The notes under the pieces: model-generated
What the model saw: the letters and a program-made list of their open reading frames with translations, nothing else
The model's database searches: none
Told to the model about the DNA's origin: nothing
Assembly (NCBI RefSeq): GCF_014646655.1
Contig: NZ_BMNR01000007.1
Span: 62,001 to 126,000 of the forward strand
Length of the DNA: 64,000 nucleotides
Direction of reading: 5' to 3'
Source of the DNA: Yeosuana aromativorans
GTDB lineage: Bacteria > Bacteroidota > Bacteroidia > Flavobacteriales > Flavobacteriaceae
Translations under genes and position numbers: made by a program
Shown: positions 33,915-43,318 of the stretch, one piece after another
Layout of the letters: each line of letters opens with the position of its first letter
Position numbering within the stretch: the first letter of the stretch is position 1

Positions 33915-34490
33915 TTAATTATTTAAGGTTTCTTTGGCATTAGCTAAAGCTAACTCACTATCAGTGCGTTTTAAAATATTATAATCGTTCATAAAGAATT
34001 CCAGTACTTCTGAGGACACAGCCATTTCAGGTTTTAATAGGCCACTATTGGAAATAATGGATCGTATATCCTGGATTTTATGTTTTTTCCAAAAACCAAC
34101 TTTGGTAAAGCCAATGGCACAAACATGATTGTTTTGTGTAAATACCTGACGGTGGTAAACCCAATTATCATCCCAGCCTTCAAGCTTGAGTGTCACACTG
34201 AATTTAGACCACCGTTTTAATGGTTTTTTATAGATGATTTTTTGTGAACCTATGACAGGAAACATGCCTTTTTTTACCGAGTTTTTATATAGTTTTGAAC
34301 GAAACATGACTTCTAAGCGGATTAAATCCATATAGTAAAAATATCTTGAGTTGGCCATATAGTTTAAGGCATCACAGTCTAAGATACTAACTATACGGCT
34401 TCTGGTAAAATCAGATTCCAAATTGACTGGTTTCCAAAAGAAATTTGAACATACATACACGTAAATAATATGTAACCAATAATAAATCAT
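33915..34490 (-). CDS. Hotdog-fold acyl-CoA thioesterase-like protein (THEM6 type)
   Basis: This 191-residue protein has an N-terminal hydrophobic stretch (about 1-17) and then a hotdog domain. It contains DFTRSRIVSILDCDALNYMANSRYF (the D/H-x-N region of 4HBT enzymes), GSQKIIYKKPLKRWSKF and YHRQVFTQNNHVCAIGFTKVGFW. The pattern fits the THEM6-like/4HBT group. It may hydrolyse acyl thioesters, and the usual catalytic aspartate appears to be in LDCDALNYM. It stands before the acyltransferase gene on the same strand. Confidence 0.75.
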   Translation of the reverse strand: MIYYWLHIIYVYVCSNFFWKPVNLESDFTRSRIVSILDCDALNYMANSRYFYYMDLIRLEVMFRSKLYKNSVKKGMFPVIGSQKIIYKKPLKRWSKFSVTLKLEGWDDNWVYHRQVFTQNNHVCAIGFTKVGFWKKHKIQDIRSIISNSGLLKPEMAVSSEVLEFFMNDYNILKRTDSELALANAKETLNN

Positions 34491-34538
34491 ACAGACATAT
34501 TTTTTAGTAGCTTGTCGTTAAAAAAGAAGCTTATCAAT

Positions 34539-35747
34539 TTAAGCATTGACGGGTTTAAGCGTTTCATTTAAACGGACTTCTGGTTTAATATCCTTAAGGT
34601 TTCTTGAATATTTCCTTCCATTTAAAAACTTGCCAATAAAACTAGCTCTCACAAAATAATGGTAGGTTGCAAAACAAACAAACGCGGTACCCATCGCTAC
34701 AAGTACAAACTTTAAAAAGGCAGGTATGGCTAACCCAAACAGCAAACTTGGTAAAAAGGCAGTTAAGGGTAAATGTAGTAAATAGACCCAATAAGACGAA
34801 TCTGACACATAGCGCATAACTGCTGAATGATTACTGCCATACCGAATAAAAAGCCCTGTAAATCCAAAAATAAACAGCCACACATTTACAGCTTTTATAG
34901 CCATGATAAGCTCAAGAGACATATTAGAGGTATCCATTAAAAAATAGCTTGTAAAAAGTATGATTCCTAAAACAGTAAAAATCCAATCATAGGTCATAAA
35001 ACTGTTTAAGTAAGATTTAGATTTGAACAAAATCCATCCAAAGAAATAAAAGAACGCATAAAAAATAAACGTATTAAAATCGGGGGTAAAACTCAATGAT
35101 GTAGCAACCCAAGAGCGATTCATGATTAATAATATCAAAAAAGTTACCAGAGAAAACAGGAATAATTTAAGTAGGGGTCTTTGAATAATAAATGTAAATA
35201 CCAAACTTGATTTGTTAGTAAACCAAGGCAGCTTTTTAAAAGCCAATCCAACAATAAATGAGGTTATTGAAAATAAAACCAAATAGTACAAAAACCATAA
35301 ATGCATGGTATGTCCCGGAATAAAAGCCTTTAAACTTGAAAACAGTTCTATAGCTATAGTAAAAGGATGGTTTCCGTTTGCAAAAACAATGCTGGAATAA
35401 GTAAATGCTATTATAACTAAAGGCCATAATAAAACCACAAATACTAGAAATGGTAACAGAATGCGGTTTGTTCTGTTTTTTATCATTTTAATGGAAGATC
35501 GCTCATGAAATAACAACGATGCAAAAAATCCAGCTACTACAAAGAAAATGGGCATTCTAAATGAATGAATAGAGCTCGATATCCAATCTAAATATAAACT
35601 GGTACTCAAAGGGTCTTTTAATGGCCATGATGCACCATAATCTGCTACAACATAGGTATTGGCAGAATGTAATACAATGCCTAGCATCATCATAATAGCC
35701 CTTAAAGAATCTAGAGCGTGCAGCCGTTCTGTTTTTTGTGAATTCAT
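34539..35747 (-). CDS. Acyltransferase family 3 (OPGC/OafA-like) membrane protein
   Basis: This 402-residue protein has about ten helices. The N-terminus RLHALDSLRAIMMMLGIVLH carries the D..R......H pattern, and RMPIFFVVAGFFAS follows, as in MdoC/OafA-type acyltransferases. The C-terminus has YVYLLHLPLTA-like sequence (YWVYLLHLPLTAFLPSLL). These proteins transfer acyl groups to glucans or surface sugars in the inner membrane. The length fits MdoC. The acceptor is unknown. Confidence 0.83.
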   Translation of the reverse strand: MNSQKTERLHALDSLRAIMMMLGIVLHSANTYVVADYGASWPLKDPLSTSLYLDWISSSIHSFRMPIFFVVAGFFASLLFHERSSIKMIKNRTNRILLPFLVFVVLLWPLVIIAFTYSSIVFANGNHPFTIAIELFSSLKAFIPGHTMHLWFLYYLVLFSITSFIVGLAFKKLPWFTNKSSLVFTFIIQRPLLKLFLFSLVTFLILLIMNRSWVATSLSFTPDFNTFIFYAFFYFFGWILFKSKSYLNSFMTYDWIFTVLGIILFTSYFLMDTSNMSLELIMAIKAVNVWLFIFGFTGLFIRYGSNHSAVMRYVSDSSYWVYLLHLPLTAFLPSLLFGLAIPAFLKFVLVAMGTAFVCFATYHYFVRASFIGKFLNGRKYSRNLKDIKPEVRLNETLKPVNA

Positions 35748-35916
35748 TTTGGTTGGTTTTCGGTTGGTTTATAGTTTACTAATATATAATTTATTGATTA
35801 TAAAACAAATACATACTTATGAGTACTTTTTCCCAAAAAGGAATTATTCTGTTTTAATATCACTGATTATCTTAAGAATCAATATATTAGTCCATAGATA
35901 TTAGCTTTATAAAATT

Positions 35917-36957
35917 ATGAGTAAAGAACTATATTTTAGGGGCTTAAAGGTCATTAGACGTACCATGGCCATAAGTTTTGGATGTTTAGTATTGATGTTA
36001 TTAATGACTAACTGTGTTAGTATAGCGGTTAATACAACGTCTGAAACGGCTCCTCAAACTTCATCAAAGAAAGCGAGTGTGCGTGTGTTTTCTTGGAATG
36101 TATCTGCAGATGCTTTTGTTAGAGACCCCGAGACTTTTAGGGCCTTTGTAAAAAAATCACAAGCCAATATATTATTGTTTGATGAAGTGGCTCCATTTAC
36201 CAATACGGATCAAATACTGAGCGCTATAAAGGGAACAGCTTTAAACCATAGTGATGACTGGTATATCAATTTTGGACAAAGTGGTGGTCGTCAACGTGAT
36301 GTGATTGTTAGTCGTTTTCCACAAGAAAGTTTACCAGAATTCTCTAGGATAGTTCCATATCCTGAATTTGAGAAAGACCAATTATGTAAACGAATGATTG
36401 AAGCAGATAAGCTTAAATATGTTAAAAGTTTAGAGGATGGCATTCCTGTTAATGGCGTTATTATTACTGATGGCAATGATAAATTATTGGTGGTTTCAAT
36501 AGATTTGGAATGTTGTGGGAATGATCCTGATAGCTGGGAGGAAGATAAACGTCGGATTGAAACACGCGAAATCCGAAGACTTATTAAACAAGTGCTTAAC
36601 CGAACCCATGTAGACGGTATTATAGTAGCTGGCGACTTTAATTTGGTAAGTACAGGCATTCCGTTAGTGAATATTTCCGGGCCTTATGAACCGCCTCATG
36701 CTGGATTGATAGCTGCAGAACTTTATCATCAAGATGGACTTACTATGTGGACATGGGATGGCAGGGGAACACCATTTCCTTCAAGAGCTATGGATTTTGT
36801 GTTCTATAGTCCGAATTCCATGAAATTAAAATCAGGTTATATTCTAAATACTGAAGACTTTTCACCTAGCGAACTTGAACAAATGGGCGTTCAACAAGAA
36901 TCTTCTTCAAAAATGTCTGAACACTTACCTGTAATAGCAGAATTTGTGTGGCAATAA
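35917..36957 (+). CDS. Endonuclease/exonuclease/phosphatase (EEP) family protein, probable lipoprotein
   Basis: This 346-residue protein has a hydrophobic segment (about 18-31) ending MTNC, a possible but imperfect lipobox. The EEP fold follows: VFSWNVSADAF, IVAGDFNLV (catalytic D-x-N), RAMDFVFYS and SEHLPVIAEF (catalytic histidine). A segment DLECCGNDPDSWEEDKRR is shared in pattern with the EEP protein at 46020. It may hydrolyse phosphodiesters outside the cytoplasm. The start could also be at the internal methionine MAISFG (35965). Confidence 0.8.
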   Translation: MSKELYFRGLKVIRRTMAISFGCLVLMLLMTNCVSIAVNTTSETAPQTSSKKASVRVFSWNVSADAFVRDPETFRAFVKKSQANILLFDEVAPFTNTDQILSAIKGTALNHSDDWYINFGQSGGRQRDVIVSRFPQESLPEFSRIVPYPEFEKDQLCKRMIEADKLKYVKSLEDGIPVNGVIITDGNDKLLVVSIDLECCGNDPDSWEEDKRRIETREIRRLIKQVLNRTHVDGIIVAGDFNLVSTGIPLVNISGPYEPPHAGLIAAELYHQDGLTMWTWDGRGTPFPSRAMDFVFYSPNSMKLKSGYILNTEDFSPSELEQMGVQQESSSKMSEHLPVIAEFVWQ

Positions 36958-36983
36958 ACCGTAAATGCTTTTTATTATTATCC

Positions 36984-37415
36984 CTATTTAGATGGAACGA
37001 CCATCACTGGTATTTTGGAATGCCTAATGACGTGTTCCGCCACGCTGCCCACTAAAAGATGTAGTAAACCGGTTCTGCCATGGGTTCCCATGATGATTAA
37101 ATCGGCTTCCCAAACGGTGGCCGTTTTAAGGATATCCTTTGTAGGCAAGCCTTCGGGCATGAATTTCATGACTGCGTCACCGTCATACATGGCGGCCAGT
37201 TCATCAAGTGTTTGTTCGGCTTCTTTTTTTAAAACGAGCAATGATTGCTCCGCAGAAATACCAGCATCTATGTTACCCAAGGCTTTAGAGGTGTCCACTA
37301 CATATAATAAGGCAACCTCGGCGTGAAGCTGATGAGCCATTTCAAACCCTTTTTTTGCCGCTTGCATGGAGTATTCACTACTGTCAACCGCTATGAGTAT
37401 TTTTGAGTAAGACAT
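36984..37415 (-). CDS. Universal stress protein
   Basis: This 143-residue single UspA domain starts KILIAVDSSEYS, with an ATP-binding pattern GTHGRTGLLHLLVGSVAEHV (G-x2-G-x9-G-S) and IPVMVVP at the end. It is a small cytoplasmic nucleotide-binding protein induced by stress in relatives. A close paralogue lies just upstream on the same strand. Confidence 0.92.
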   Translation of the reverse strand: MSYSKILIAVDSSEYSMQAAKKGFEMAHQLHAEVALLYVVDTSKALGNIDAGISAEQSLLVLKKEAEQTLDELAAMYDGDAVMKFMPEGLPTKDILKTATVWEADLIIMGTHGRTGLLHLLVGSVAEHVIRHSKIPVMVVPSK

Positions 37416-37521
37416 GGTTTTATAGTGCTAGGCTTTATTCACACTAATTTACGAATTTACACAATAGCATGCTACAAATTAGGGCATTACTTTATGTGAT
37501 GGGTAAGAGCTGTAAATAAGT

Positions 37522-37953
37522 CTATTTTGAAGGATACACCATAACAGGTATTTTAGAGTGACGGATGATGGATTCTGAAACGCTCCCCACTAAAAGATGC
37601 ATGAGTCCTGTTCTACCATGGGTACCTAAAACAATCAAGTCGGCTTCCCATTTTTCAGCGGTTTTAATGATGTCTTTTGTGGGAATACCTTGTGGCATAA
37701 ACTTAACGACTTCTTTTCCAGTATGCAAAGCGGCTAGTTTATTGAGCGTTTGTTCGGCTTCCTTTTTAAGTAAAAACAAAGCTTGTTCTGGATACACACC
37801 GGTGTCTATATTGGCAACCGCCTTAGAAGTGTCAACCACATACAGGAGTGCAACCGTGGCATCCAATTGTTCGGCTAATTTAAACCCATTTATTGCAGCT
37901 TTTTCAGAAAATTCACTATTGTCAACGGCTATTAAAATTTTAGAATATAACAT
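37522..37953 (-). CDS. Universal stress protein, tandem paralogue
   Basis: This is 143 residues, equal in length to the next gene and very similar (KILIAVDNSEFS, VLGTHGRTGLMHLLVGSVSE, IPVMVYPSK). It is a complete UspA domain with the ATP-binding G-x2-G-x9-G-S pattern. The two probably arose by gene duplication. There is a 106-base gap between them containing the palindrome TAGCATGCTA (37465-37474). Confidence 0.92.
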   Translation of the reverse strand: MLYSKILIAVDNSEFSEKAAINGFKLAEQLDATVALLYVVDTSKAVANIDTGVYPEQALFLLKKEAEQTLNKLAALHTGKEVVKFMPQGIPTKDIIKTAEKWEADLIVLGTHGRTGLMHLLVGSVSESIIRHSKIPVMVYPSK

Positions 37954-38094
37954 AATTTGTTTTTTTTGCTTTTAATGAAATGGATTGAAATTAATATAGG
38001 TCTAAATTACAAAAATACATGAACAATACCAGAAAATACGGCTTAGTTTACCGAACTAATTGGTATTCAAAATAAAATAACCAAACGAGTATTG

Positions 38095-38826
38095 TTACTT
38101 TTTATTCTTTTTATACAACGGAATTAAATAGGATATGGTGTAGCCATATCCTACGCCAACCTTACTGCTGTCATAGGTTTTATGGAACCCAGGAATATAG
38201 ATATTTTGAAAGTTGGTCGGTTTGGTTTCATTGACCAAACCTTTCAATTGGGCATTCAAACCTAAGTACAGGTTGTTGAACAGTTCTACTTTAATTCCTA
38301 GGATAAGCTCAGCCCAAATGGCTGTAAGGCCACTAAAGTTTTGGCTATCAGTTGTTGAAAATTGGGGCTGCCAATATTGGTCTGTACTGTATACACTGTA
38401 ACTGTTCAAGGTTTGGCTAAAAGTACTGGCTCCAATACGAAAACCCGCAAAAATCATGTTGTCCATGTCTAGCCAGTTTCTGTACATATTATAGTCAACA
38501 CCTGCTTTTATATAACTCCCTTTGCTGGTAACATCCAAATAATTGGTAGTTGTGTGTTTGTCTTCAATTCCCAATTCGCCGGCTATGTACAAATTGTTTT
38601 TTATCCTGTAATCGCCATTGACCTCAAATCCGGAATAATTATTATCCGTAAAAGATCGAATGAGTTTTCCAACATCACCACCAATCCGAAGGCCGTACTT
38701 GAGTTTTATTGTTGTGGAATCATTTACTGCGCTGATAATACTGTCGTTTTGGGCATGTACCGACATACCAAACACCAACAGCATTATAAGGCTAATGAAA
38801 TAACTTGAAATGTGCTGCTGTCTCAT
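38095..38826 (-). CDS. DUF6048 family outer-membrane-type protein
   Basis: This 243-residue protein has a signal peptide ending VHAQ (about residue 26). Alternating beta strands follow, with many aromatic ends (YGLRIGGDVGKLIRSF, NLYIAGELGIEDK, GYTISYLIPLYKK), typical of a small outer-membrane barrel. It matches the DUF6048 group of flavobacteria. Its start overlaps the DUF6452 gene by 35 bases, in an operon with rlmD. Function unknown. Confidence 0.78.
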   Translation of the reverse strand: MRQQHISSYFISLIMLLVFGMSVHAQNDSIISAVNDSTTIKLKYGLRIGGDVGKLIRSFTDNNYSGFEVNGDYRIKNNLYIAGELGIEDKHTTTNYLDVTSKGSYIKAGVDYNMYRNWLDMDNMIFAGFRIGASTFSQTLNSYSVYSTDQYWQPQFSTTDSQNFSGLTAIWAELILGIKVELFNNLYLGLNAQLKGLVNETKPTNFQNIYIPGFHKTYDSSKVGVGYGYTISYLIPLYKKNKK

Positions 38827-39352
38827 CTTCTACAGATTGGTTGTCGGTTAATGATTCTTTTGATTGTATCCAGTTGTCACCATCAGATTCAATGGTCAAA
38901 GTCACGTTTTTAAAAATGGTTTTGTAACCGCAGGCACGTGATACATACACTTGCTCTGTACTGTAATTTAACGTAATGATATCTTCATTACCACCTATAA
39001 CATCATCATTTGGGTCATCAGGAGTACCGTTATCACTATACGTGTAATCTTTGTGAAGTTTGTATTGTGTACTATTGCCAATGGTTTTTAAAGGTAATAC
39101 TATTGAATCGGTAGAGACCACATTGTAGTCGGTTAATGGGTTATCGTTACCAACTCCTTGAGCTCGAAATTTAAAAACCTTTTTTTTGTTTTCCGGGATG
39201 GAAATATCATAAAACCTGATAATCAAACTGGGAGTAGTTGGGGTGCTTTCTGGGCAAATATCGTCGGGTTCACAACCCATGGATAAAATAGTGAGAACGC
39301 CAAAAAAAATGGCTAGTCCTTTGTAGTAATTCATGTGTTTTTTATTCTTCAA
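38792..39352 (-). CDS. DUF6452 family lipoprotein
   Basis: This 186-residue protein has a signal peptide with a lipobox-like LSMGC and the conserved start CEPDDICPE. The body is beta-rich (PSLIIRFYD, KVFKFRAQG, IITLNYSTEQVYVSRACGYKTIF). The gene order rlmD-DUF6452-DUF6048 is a recurring flavobacterial arrangement. An internal start at MNYYKGL would shorten it by six residues. Confidence 0.78.
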   Translation of the reverse strand: MKNKKHMNYYKGLAIFFGVLTILSMGCEPDDICPESTPTTPSLIIRFYDISIPENKKKVFKFRAQGVGNDNPLTDYNVVSTDSIVLPLKTIGNSTQYKLHKDYTYSDNGTPDDPNDDVIGGNEDIITLNYSTEQVYVSRACGYKTIFKNVTLTIESDGDNWIQSKESLTDNQSVEDETAAHFKLFH

Positions 39353-39354
39353 AA

Positions 39355-40779
39355 TTAAGTTGTTAATTCTGACCGTTTTTCCAAAAGTACAACATTTTCT
39401 ACATGAAATGTCTGTGGGAACATATCAACCGCTTGTACCTTGGTAACTTTATACATGGTATCCATCAACGCTAAATCACGTGCTTGTGTGGCACTGTTGC
39501 AACTGACGTATACCACTTTTTTGGGCGCAATATTCAGGATTTGTTGTACCACATCCTTATGCATGCCATCCCTTGGCGGATCGGTTATAATAACATCTGG
39601 TTGGCCATGCGCCGCAATAAAGGCCATATTGAATACTTGTTTCATATCACCCACAAAAAAGTCAACGTTTGTAATGCCATTTAATTGTGCATTTTCCTTG
39701 GCGGCTGCAATAGCATCAGGAACGGCCTCAACACCAATCACTTTTTTTGCCTGTTTGGCTACAAACTGGGCTATGGTGCCTGTGCCGGTATATAAATCGT
39801 AAACCAATTCGGTTCCGGTCAGTCCGGCAAAATTTCTGGCTATTTTATACAATTCATAAGCCTGATCAGAATTGGTTTGGTAAAAGGACTTGGCATTGAT
39901 TTTAAATTTCAAACCTTCCATCTCCTCAAAAATATGATCAGCGCCTTTATAGCAAATCACGTCTTGGTCATAAATGGTATCGTTGGCCTTTTCATTGATA
40001 ACATATTGTAAAGACGTTATTTCAGGAAAGCTGTCTGCAATAAAATCCAACAACAACTCACGTTTTGATTTATCATCTTTAAAAAACTGAATCATCACCA
40101 TAATATCCCCAGTACTTGAGGTACGGATCATCATGGTACGTAACAGACCTGTTTGATTGCGGGTATTGAAAAATGCCAAATCATGTTCAACAGCAAATTG
40201 CTTAACAGCATTGCGTATAGCATTGGATGGGTCTTCTTGTAAATGACAGGTGTTGAGGTCCAGAATTTTGTCCCACATGCCCGGAATATGAAATCCTAAG
40301 GCATTTTTGTCATCTAAGTTTTTATCAGACTGAATTTCATCTTGTGTCAACCAACGGGAGTCACTAAATGAAAACTCCATTTTATTTCTGTAGAAGTACT
40401 GTTTTTTTGATCCTAAAATGGGAGTCACCTCAGGTAATTCAATATGTCCCAATCGGGTTAAATTATTAACCACCTCTTTTTGTTTGTAGTACAATTGATG
40501 TTCATACGCCATGTCTTGCCACTTACAGCCACCACAAACCCCAAAATGTTCACAAATGGGTTGTGTGCGCTTATCTGAAAGTTTATGGAAAACAGTGGCT
40601 TTGCCTTCATAATAGGCCTTACGGGCTTTAAATGTCTGTACATCCACCACATCACCCGGAACCGCATTTGGTAAAAAAATAACCTTTCCATCAGGTGCTT
40701 TGGCAATGGTTTTCCCTTTAGCGCCGGCATCAATAACCTCAATATTTGTAAAAACCTGTTTTTTCTTTTTTCTAGACAT
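39355..40779 (-). CDS. rlmD: 23S rRNA (uracil(1939)-C5)-methyltransferase RlmD
   Basis: From ATG at 40779 (MSRKKKKQVF) the product is 474 residues. There is a TRAM-like start, then CEHFGVCGGCKWQDM supplying iron-sulfur cysteines. VYDLYTGTGTIAQF is the SAM site, DPPRDGMHKDV follows, and VYVSCNSATQARDL holds the catalytic cysteine. The enzyme makes 5-methyluridine in 23S rRNA. An extension to 40845 is open but would lie upstream of a -7-like box (minus strand TACTTTTG, 40791-40784). It is first in an operon with DUF6452 and DUF6048. Confidence 0.93.
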   Translation of the reverse strand: MSRKKKKQVFTNIEVIDAGAKGKTIAKAPDGKVIFLPNAVPGDVVDVQTFKARKAYYEGKATVFHKLSDKRTQPICEHFGVCGGCKWQDMAYEHQLYYKQKEVVNNLTRLGHIELPEVTPILGSKKQYFYRNKMEFSFSDSRWLTQDEIQSDKNLDDKNALGFHIPGMWDKILDLNTCHLQEDPSNAIRNAVKQFAVEHDLAFFNTRNQTGLLRTMMIRTSSTGDIMVMIQFFKDDKSKRELLLDFIADSFPEITSLQYVINEKANDTIYDQDVICYKGADHIFEEMEGLKFKINAKSFYQTNSDQAYELYKIARNFAGLTGTELVYDLYTGTGTIAQFVAKQAKKVIGVEAVPDAIAAAKENAQLNGITNVDFFVGDMKQVFNMAFIAAHGQPDVIITDPPRDGMHKDVVQQILNIAPKKVVYVSCNSATQARDLALMDTMYKVTKVQAVDMFPQTFHVENVVLLEKRSELTT

Positions 40780-40942
40780 GCTGCAAAAGTAATGAAAGGA
40801 ATTACGATATACGATTATCAAATTATGATTTTTTTCCGAAGGCATTTTGCTGAAATAAAAGCTGGGAATAATATTTTACAAAGCAACTAATATTTAGTAA
40901 CTTGCGCACCTATCTGGGGATGATTTCTCTCCCACGCTGCTT

Positions 40943-40959
40943 TTTCGAATTCTTCGAAA
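40943..40959. promoter_or_regulatory. Short inverted repeat upstream of ornithine aminotransferase
   Basis: The arms TTTCGAA and TTCGAAA are separated by TTC, giving a 17-bp dyad 54-70 bases before the start of rocD. It could be an operator. No partner regulator is visible near it, so this is tentative. Confidence 0.35.
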
Positions 40960-41012
40960 GAATAAAGGTACAGAAGGAATGGTTATTTTATCAATTTTAA
41001 ATGTTTATTAAA

Positions 41013-42290
41013 ATGGCTGTTTTAGAACAATTAACATCTCAACAAGCAATTGAATTAGAAAACAAGTACGGAGCTCATAATTACCATCCGCTTCCTGTGG
41101 TTTTGACTAAGGGAGAAGGCGTTTACGTTTGGGACGTAGATGGCAAACGGTATTATGACTTTTTATCGGCTTACTCGGCCGTAAACCAAGGGCATTGTCA
41201 CCCAAAAATTGTCAATGCCATGATTAAACAGGCACAAACCTTAACCTTAACATCCAGGGCATTTCATAACGATATGCTGGGAAAATTTGAAAAATTTGCC
41301 TGCCAGTTTTTTGGTTTTGATAAATTATTGCCCATGAACACTGGTGCCGAAGCAGTTGAAACGGCATTAAAACTATGCAGAAAGTGGGCCTATGAAGTTA
41401 AAGGCATAGCTGAAAATGAAGCAGAAATCATTGTTTGTGAGAATAATTTCCATGGACGAACAACCACTATTATATCTTTCTCAAATGATCCTGTTGCACG
41501 TCGCCATTTTGGGCCCTTTACCAAAGGGTTCATTAAAATAGAATACGATAATTTAGTTGCCTTGGAAAATGCTTTAAAGAACAATCCGAATGTTGCTGGA
41601 TTTTTAGTGGAACCCATTCAAGGAGAAGCGGGTGTTTATGTGCCCAGCGAAGACTATTTAACCAAGGCAAAAGCACTTTGTGAGCAATACAACGTTTTGT
41701 TTATTGCCGATGAAGTACAAACCGGTATTGCAAGAACGGGAAGGTTATTGGCCACTTGTGGTAATTGTTCCTGTGAGAGCAAAAACTGTTCTGGCTCACC
41801 CGATGTGAAACCGGATATTCTTATTTTAGGAAAAGCCATAAGCGGCGGTGTATATCCAGTCTCTGCTGTTTTGGCAAATGATGATATCATGAATGTGATT
41901 AAACCAGGAAACCATGGCAGTACATTTGGAGGAAATCCTGTAGCTGCTGCAGTGGCCATAGCAGCCCTTGAAGTGATTCGTGATGAAAATTTGGCGGACA
42001 ATGCCTTTCAACTAGGAAACTTATTTAGAAGTGAATTGCAAAAATATATTGATACCAGCAGTATTGTTAAGCTTGTTAGAGGTAAGGGTTTGCTGAATGC
42101 CATTGTAATCAATGATGATGAGGATAGCGATACGGCTTGGAATATCTGTTTAGCATTGCGTGATAATGGCTTGTTGGCCAAGCCAACCCATGGTAATATT
42201 ATAAGATTTGCACCGCCTCTGGTTATGACTAAAAACCAGTTATTGGAGTGTGTGAGTATCATTATAAAAACACTCAAACAGTTTGAATAA
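41013..42290 (+). CDS. rocD: Ornithine aminotransferase
   Basis: This class III PLP transaminase is 425 residues from ATG 41013; an ATG at 41001 is also in frame. [14 protein letters not shown] at the N-terminus and [13 protein letters not shown] are typical of ornithine-oxo-acid transaminase. [14 protein letters not shown] holds the PLP aspartate, and [16 protein letters not shown] carries the PLP lysine (K274). The reaction converts ornithine to glutamate semialdehyde. An unusual cysteine-rich stretch, [11 protein letters not shown] (C249, C252, C254, C259), lies just before the lysine segment. Confidence 0.93.
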   Translation: MAVLEQLTSQQAIELENKYGAHNYHPLPVVLTKGEGVYVWDVDGKRYYDFLSAYSAVNQGHCHPKIVNAMIKQAQTLTLTSRAFHNDMLGKFEKFACQFFGFDKLLPMNTGAEAVETALKLCRKWAYEVKGIAENEAEIIVCENNFHGRTTTIISFSNDPVARRHFGPFTKGFIKIEYDNLVALENALKNNPNVAGFLVEPIQGEAGVYVPSEDYLTKAKALCEQYNVLFIADEVQTGIARTGRLLATCGNCSCESKNCSGSPDVKPDILILGKAISGGVYPVSAVLANDDIMNVIKPGNHGSTFGGNPVAAAVAIAALEVIRDENLADNAFQLGNLFRSELQKYIDTSSIVKLVRGKGLLNAIVINDDEDSDTAWNICLALRDNGLLAKPTHGNIIRFAPPLVMTKNQLLECVSIIIKTLKQFE

Positions 42291-42308
42291 TATTTAAGAA
42301 ACAGACAA

Positions 42309-42339
42309 TAAAAAAGCGGCCATTAAGCCGCTTTTTTTA
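42309..42339. terminator. Bidirectional terminator after rocD
   Basis: The stem AAAAAAGCGGC / GCCGCTTTTTT with loop CATTAA is followed by T, and has an A run on the other side. It serves rocD and the convergent CCC-motif gene. Confidence 0.85.
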
Positions 42340-42358
42340 TTTGATAAGATAAAATTCA

Positions 42359-42685
42359 TTAAGCATGTTGCATTTGTTCCAACCATTGGCGTTGCATTTC
42401 TTCCATACCTTCTGCACCTACTGTAGCATAAAAGTAAATAACAGCAATAAGATAACAAACGCTAAGAATAACACCAATTATAGCAAGTATTCTCCCAGTT
42501 TTAACATTAGAAAAACCTGTGTACTCTTCAGGGTTTCCTGCATATATTTTTGTGGCTTTGTTTGCTAAAACGATAGCTACAACACCTAAAATCAAACCAA
42601 TGACTCCATAGCAGCAGCAGGTTAAAATAGATAGTATTCCGAAGACTAGAATAAGCGTTGAATTGGGTAGTTTTTGTTTTTCCAT
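42359..42685 (-). CDS. CCC-motif membrane protein
   Basis: This 108-residue protein has two helices (about 10-40 and 65-90). The first ends in ILTCCCYGVIGLILGVVAI, the CCC motif that names a small family in this phylum, related to DUF4190. A short acidic cytoplasmic tail (EGMEEMQRQWLEQ) closes it. Function unknown. It follows the DUF2752 gene by five bases, and the two are often together. Confidence 0.82.
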   Translation of the reverse strand: MEKQKLPNSTLILVFGILSILTCCCYGVIGLILGVVAIVLANKATKIYAGNPEEYTGFSNVKTGRILAIIGVILSVCYLIAVIYFYATVGAEGMEEMQRQWLEQMQHA

Positions 42686-42690
42686 AATGA

Positions 42691-42981
42691 TTAATTTAAG
42701 TGTGTTATTTTAACGACATAGCTGACTACTACAATGATGACATTGAGAATAATCAGTCCCATTTTGATTTTATAATCGTGTTTGAATTTTACAAAGAGGT
42801 TAAAAACCAGGAATAGTGCCAGAATAAAAAGCGTATATATGGCTGGATACATATGATATGCAGCAGTAAACTGACCATGAACAACAAGTGCTAATGACCG
42901 TTGCATACCACAACCAGGGCATTCCACACCAAAAAGTGTTTTGTTTAAACAAGGCAACATATAATCGTTTAATCCGGACAT
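42691..42981 (-). CDS. DUF2752 family membrane protein
   Basis: This 96-residue protein has FGVECPGCGMQRSLALVVHG at about 18-38, the DUF2752 signature with the C-P-G-C-G-x-x-R/T core. Helices follow at about 40-60 and 70-90. The C-x-x-C pair may bind metal or lipid; function unknown. First of the two-gene unit with the CCC-motif gene. Confidence 0.85.
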   Translation of the reverse strand: MSGLNDYMLPCLNKTLFGVECPGCGMQRSLALVVHGQFTAAYHMYPAIYTLFILALFLVFNLFVKFKHDYKIKMGLIILNVIIVVVSYVVKITHLN

Positions 42982-43120
42982 GGGTCTGTGTTGATGTAGC
43001 TAATATAGTAAAAGGAGCTATTTCAAAAAACATCCTAATCAATAAATTGAAATTATAAGCTCTTCAAACTATATTTATTTACGTAATTTAGTTTTTTCAA
43101 AATAAAAAAGGTAAACAATA

Positions 43121-43318
43121 ATGAAATATATAAACTATATCTTGATTGTGGTGGGAGCTGTTGTGTCCATTTTTGCTGAATCTGGACCAGGTCAAAACGA
43201 GTATGTTTTAATAGGAGGAATTGCCCTTTTGATGATTGGTGTTTACCGAATCTCAAAGACCATCCCCAGCAAACATGAAGCTGATGATAACAACGACTTT
43301 GTTAAAGAGGAAGACTAA
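43121..43318 (+). CDS. Small membrane protein upstream of Smr gene
   Basis: This 65-residue protein has two hydrophobic segments (about 4-19 and 28-44) separated by ESGPGQNEY, and an acidic tail. It is translationally coupled to the Smr gene: its stop and the next ATG share one base (TAATG). Function unknown. Confidence 0.7.
   Translation: MKYINYILIVVGAVVSIFAESGPGQNEYVLIGGIALLMIGVYRISKTIPSKHEADDNNDFVKEED

Noticed and set aside
37465-37474. TAGCATGCTA palindrome between the two universal stress genes
   Set aside because: Ten bases is common by chance, and no conserved context is visible.
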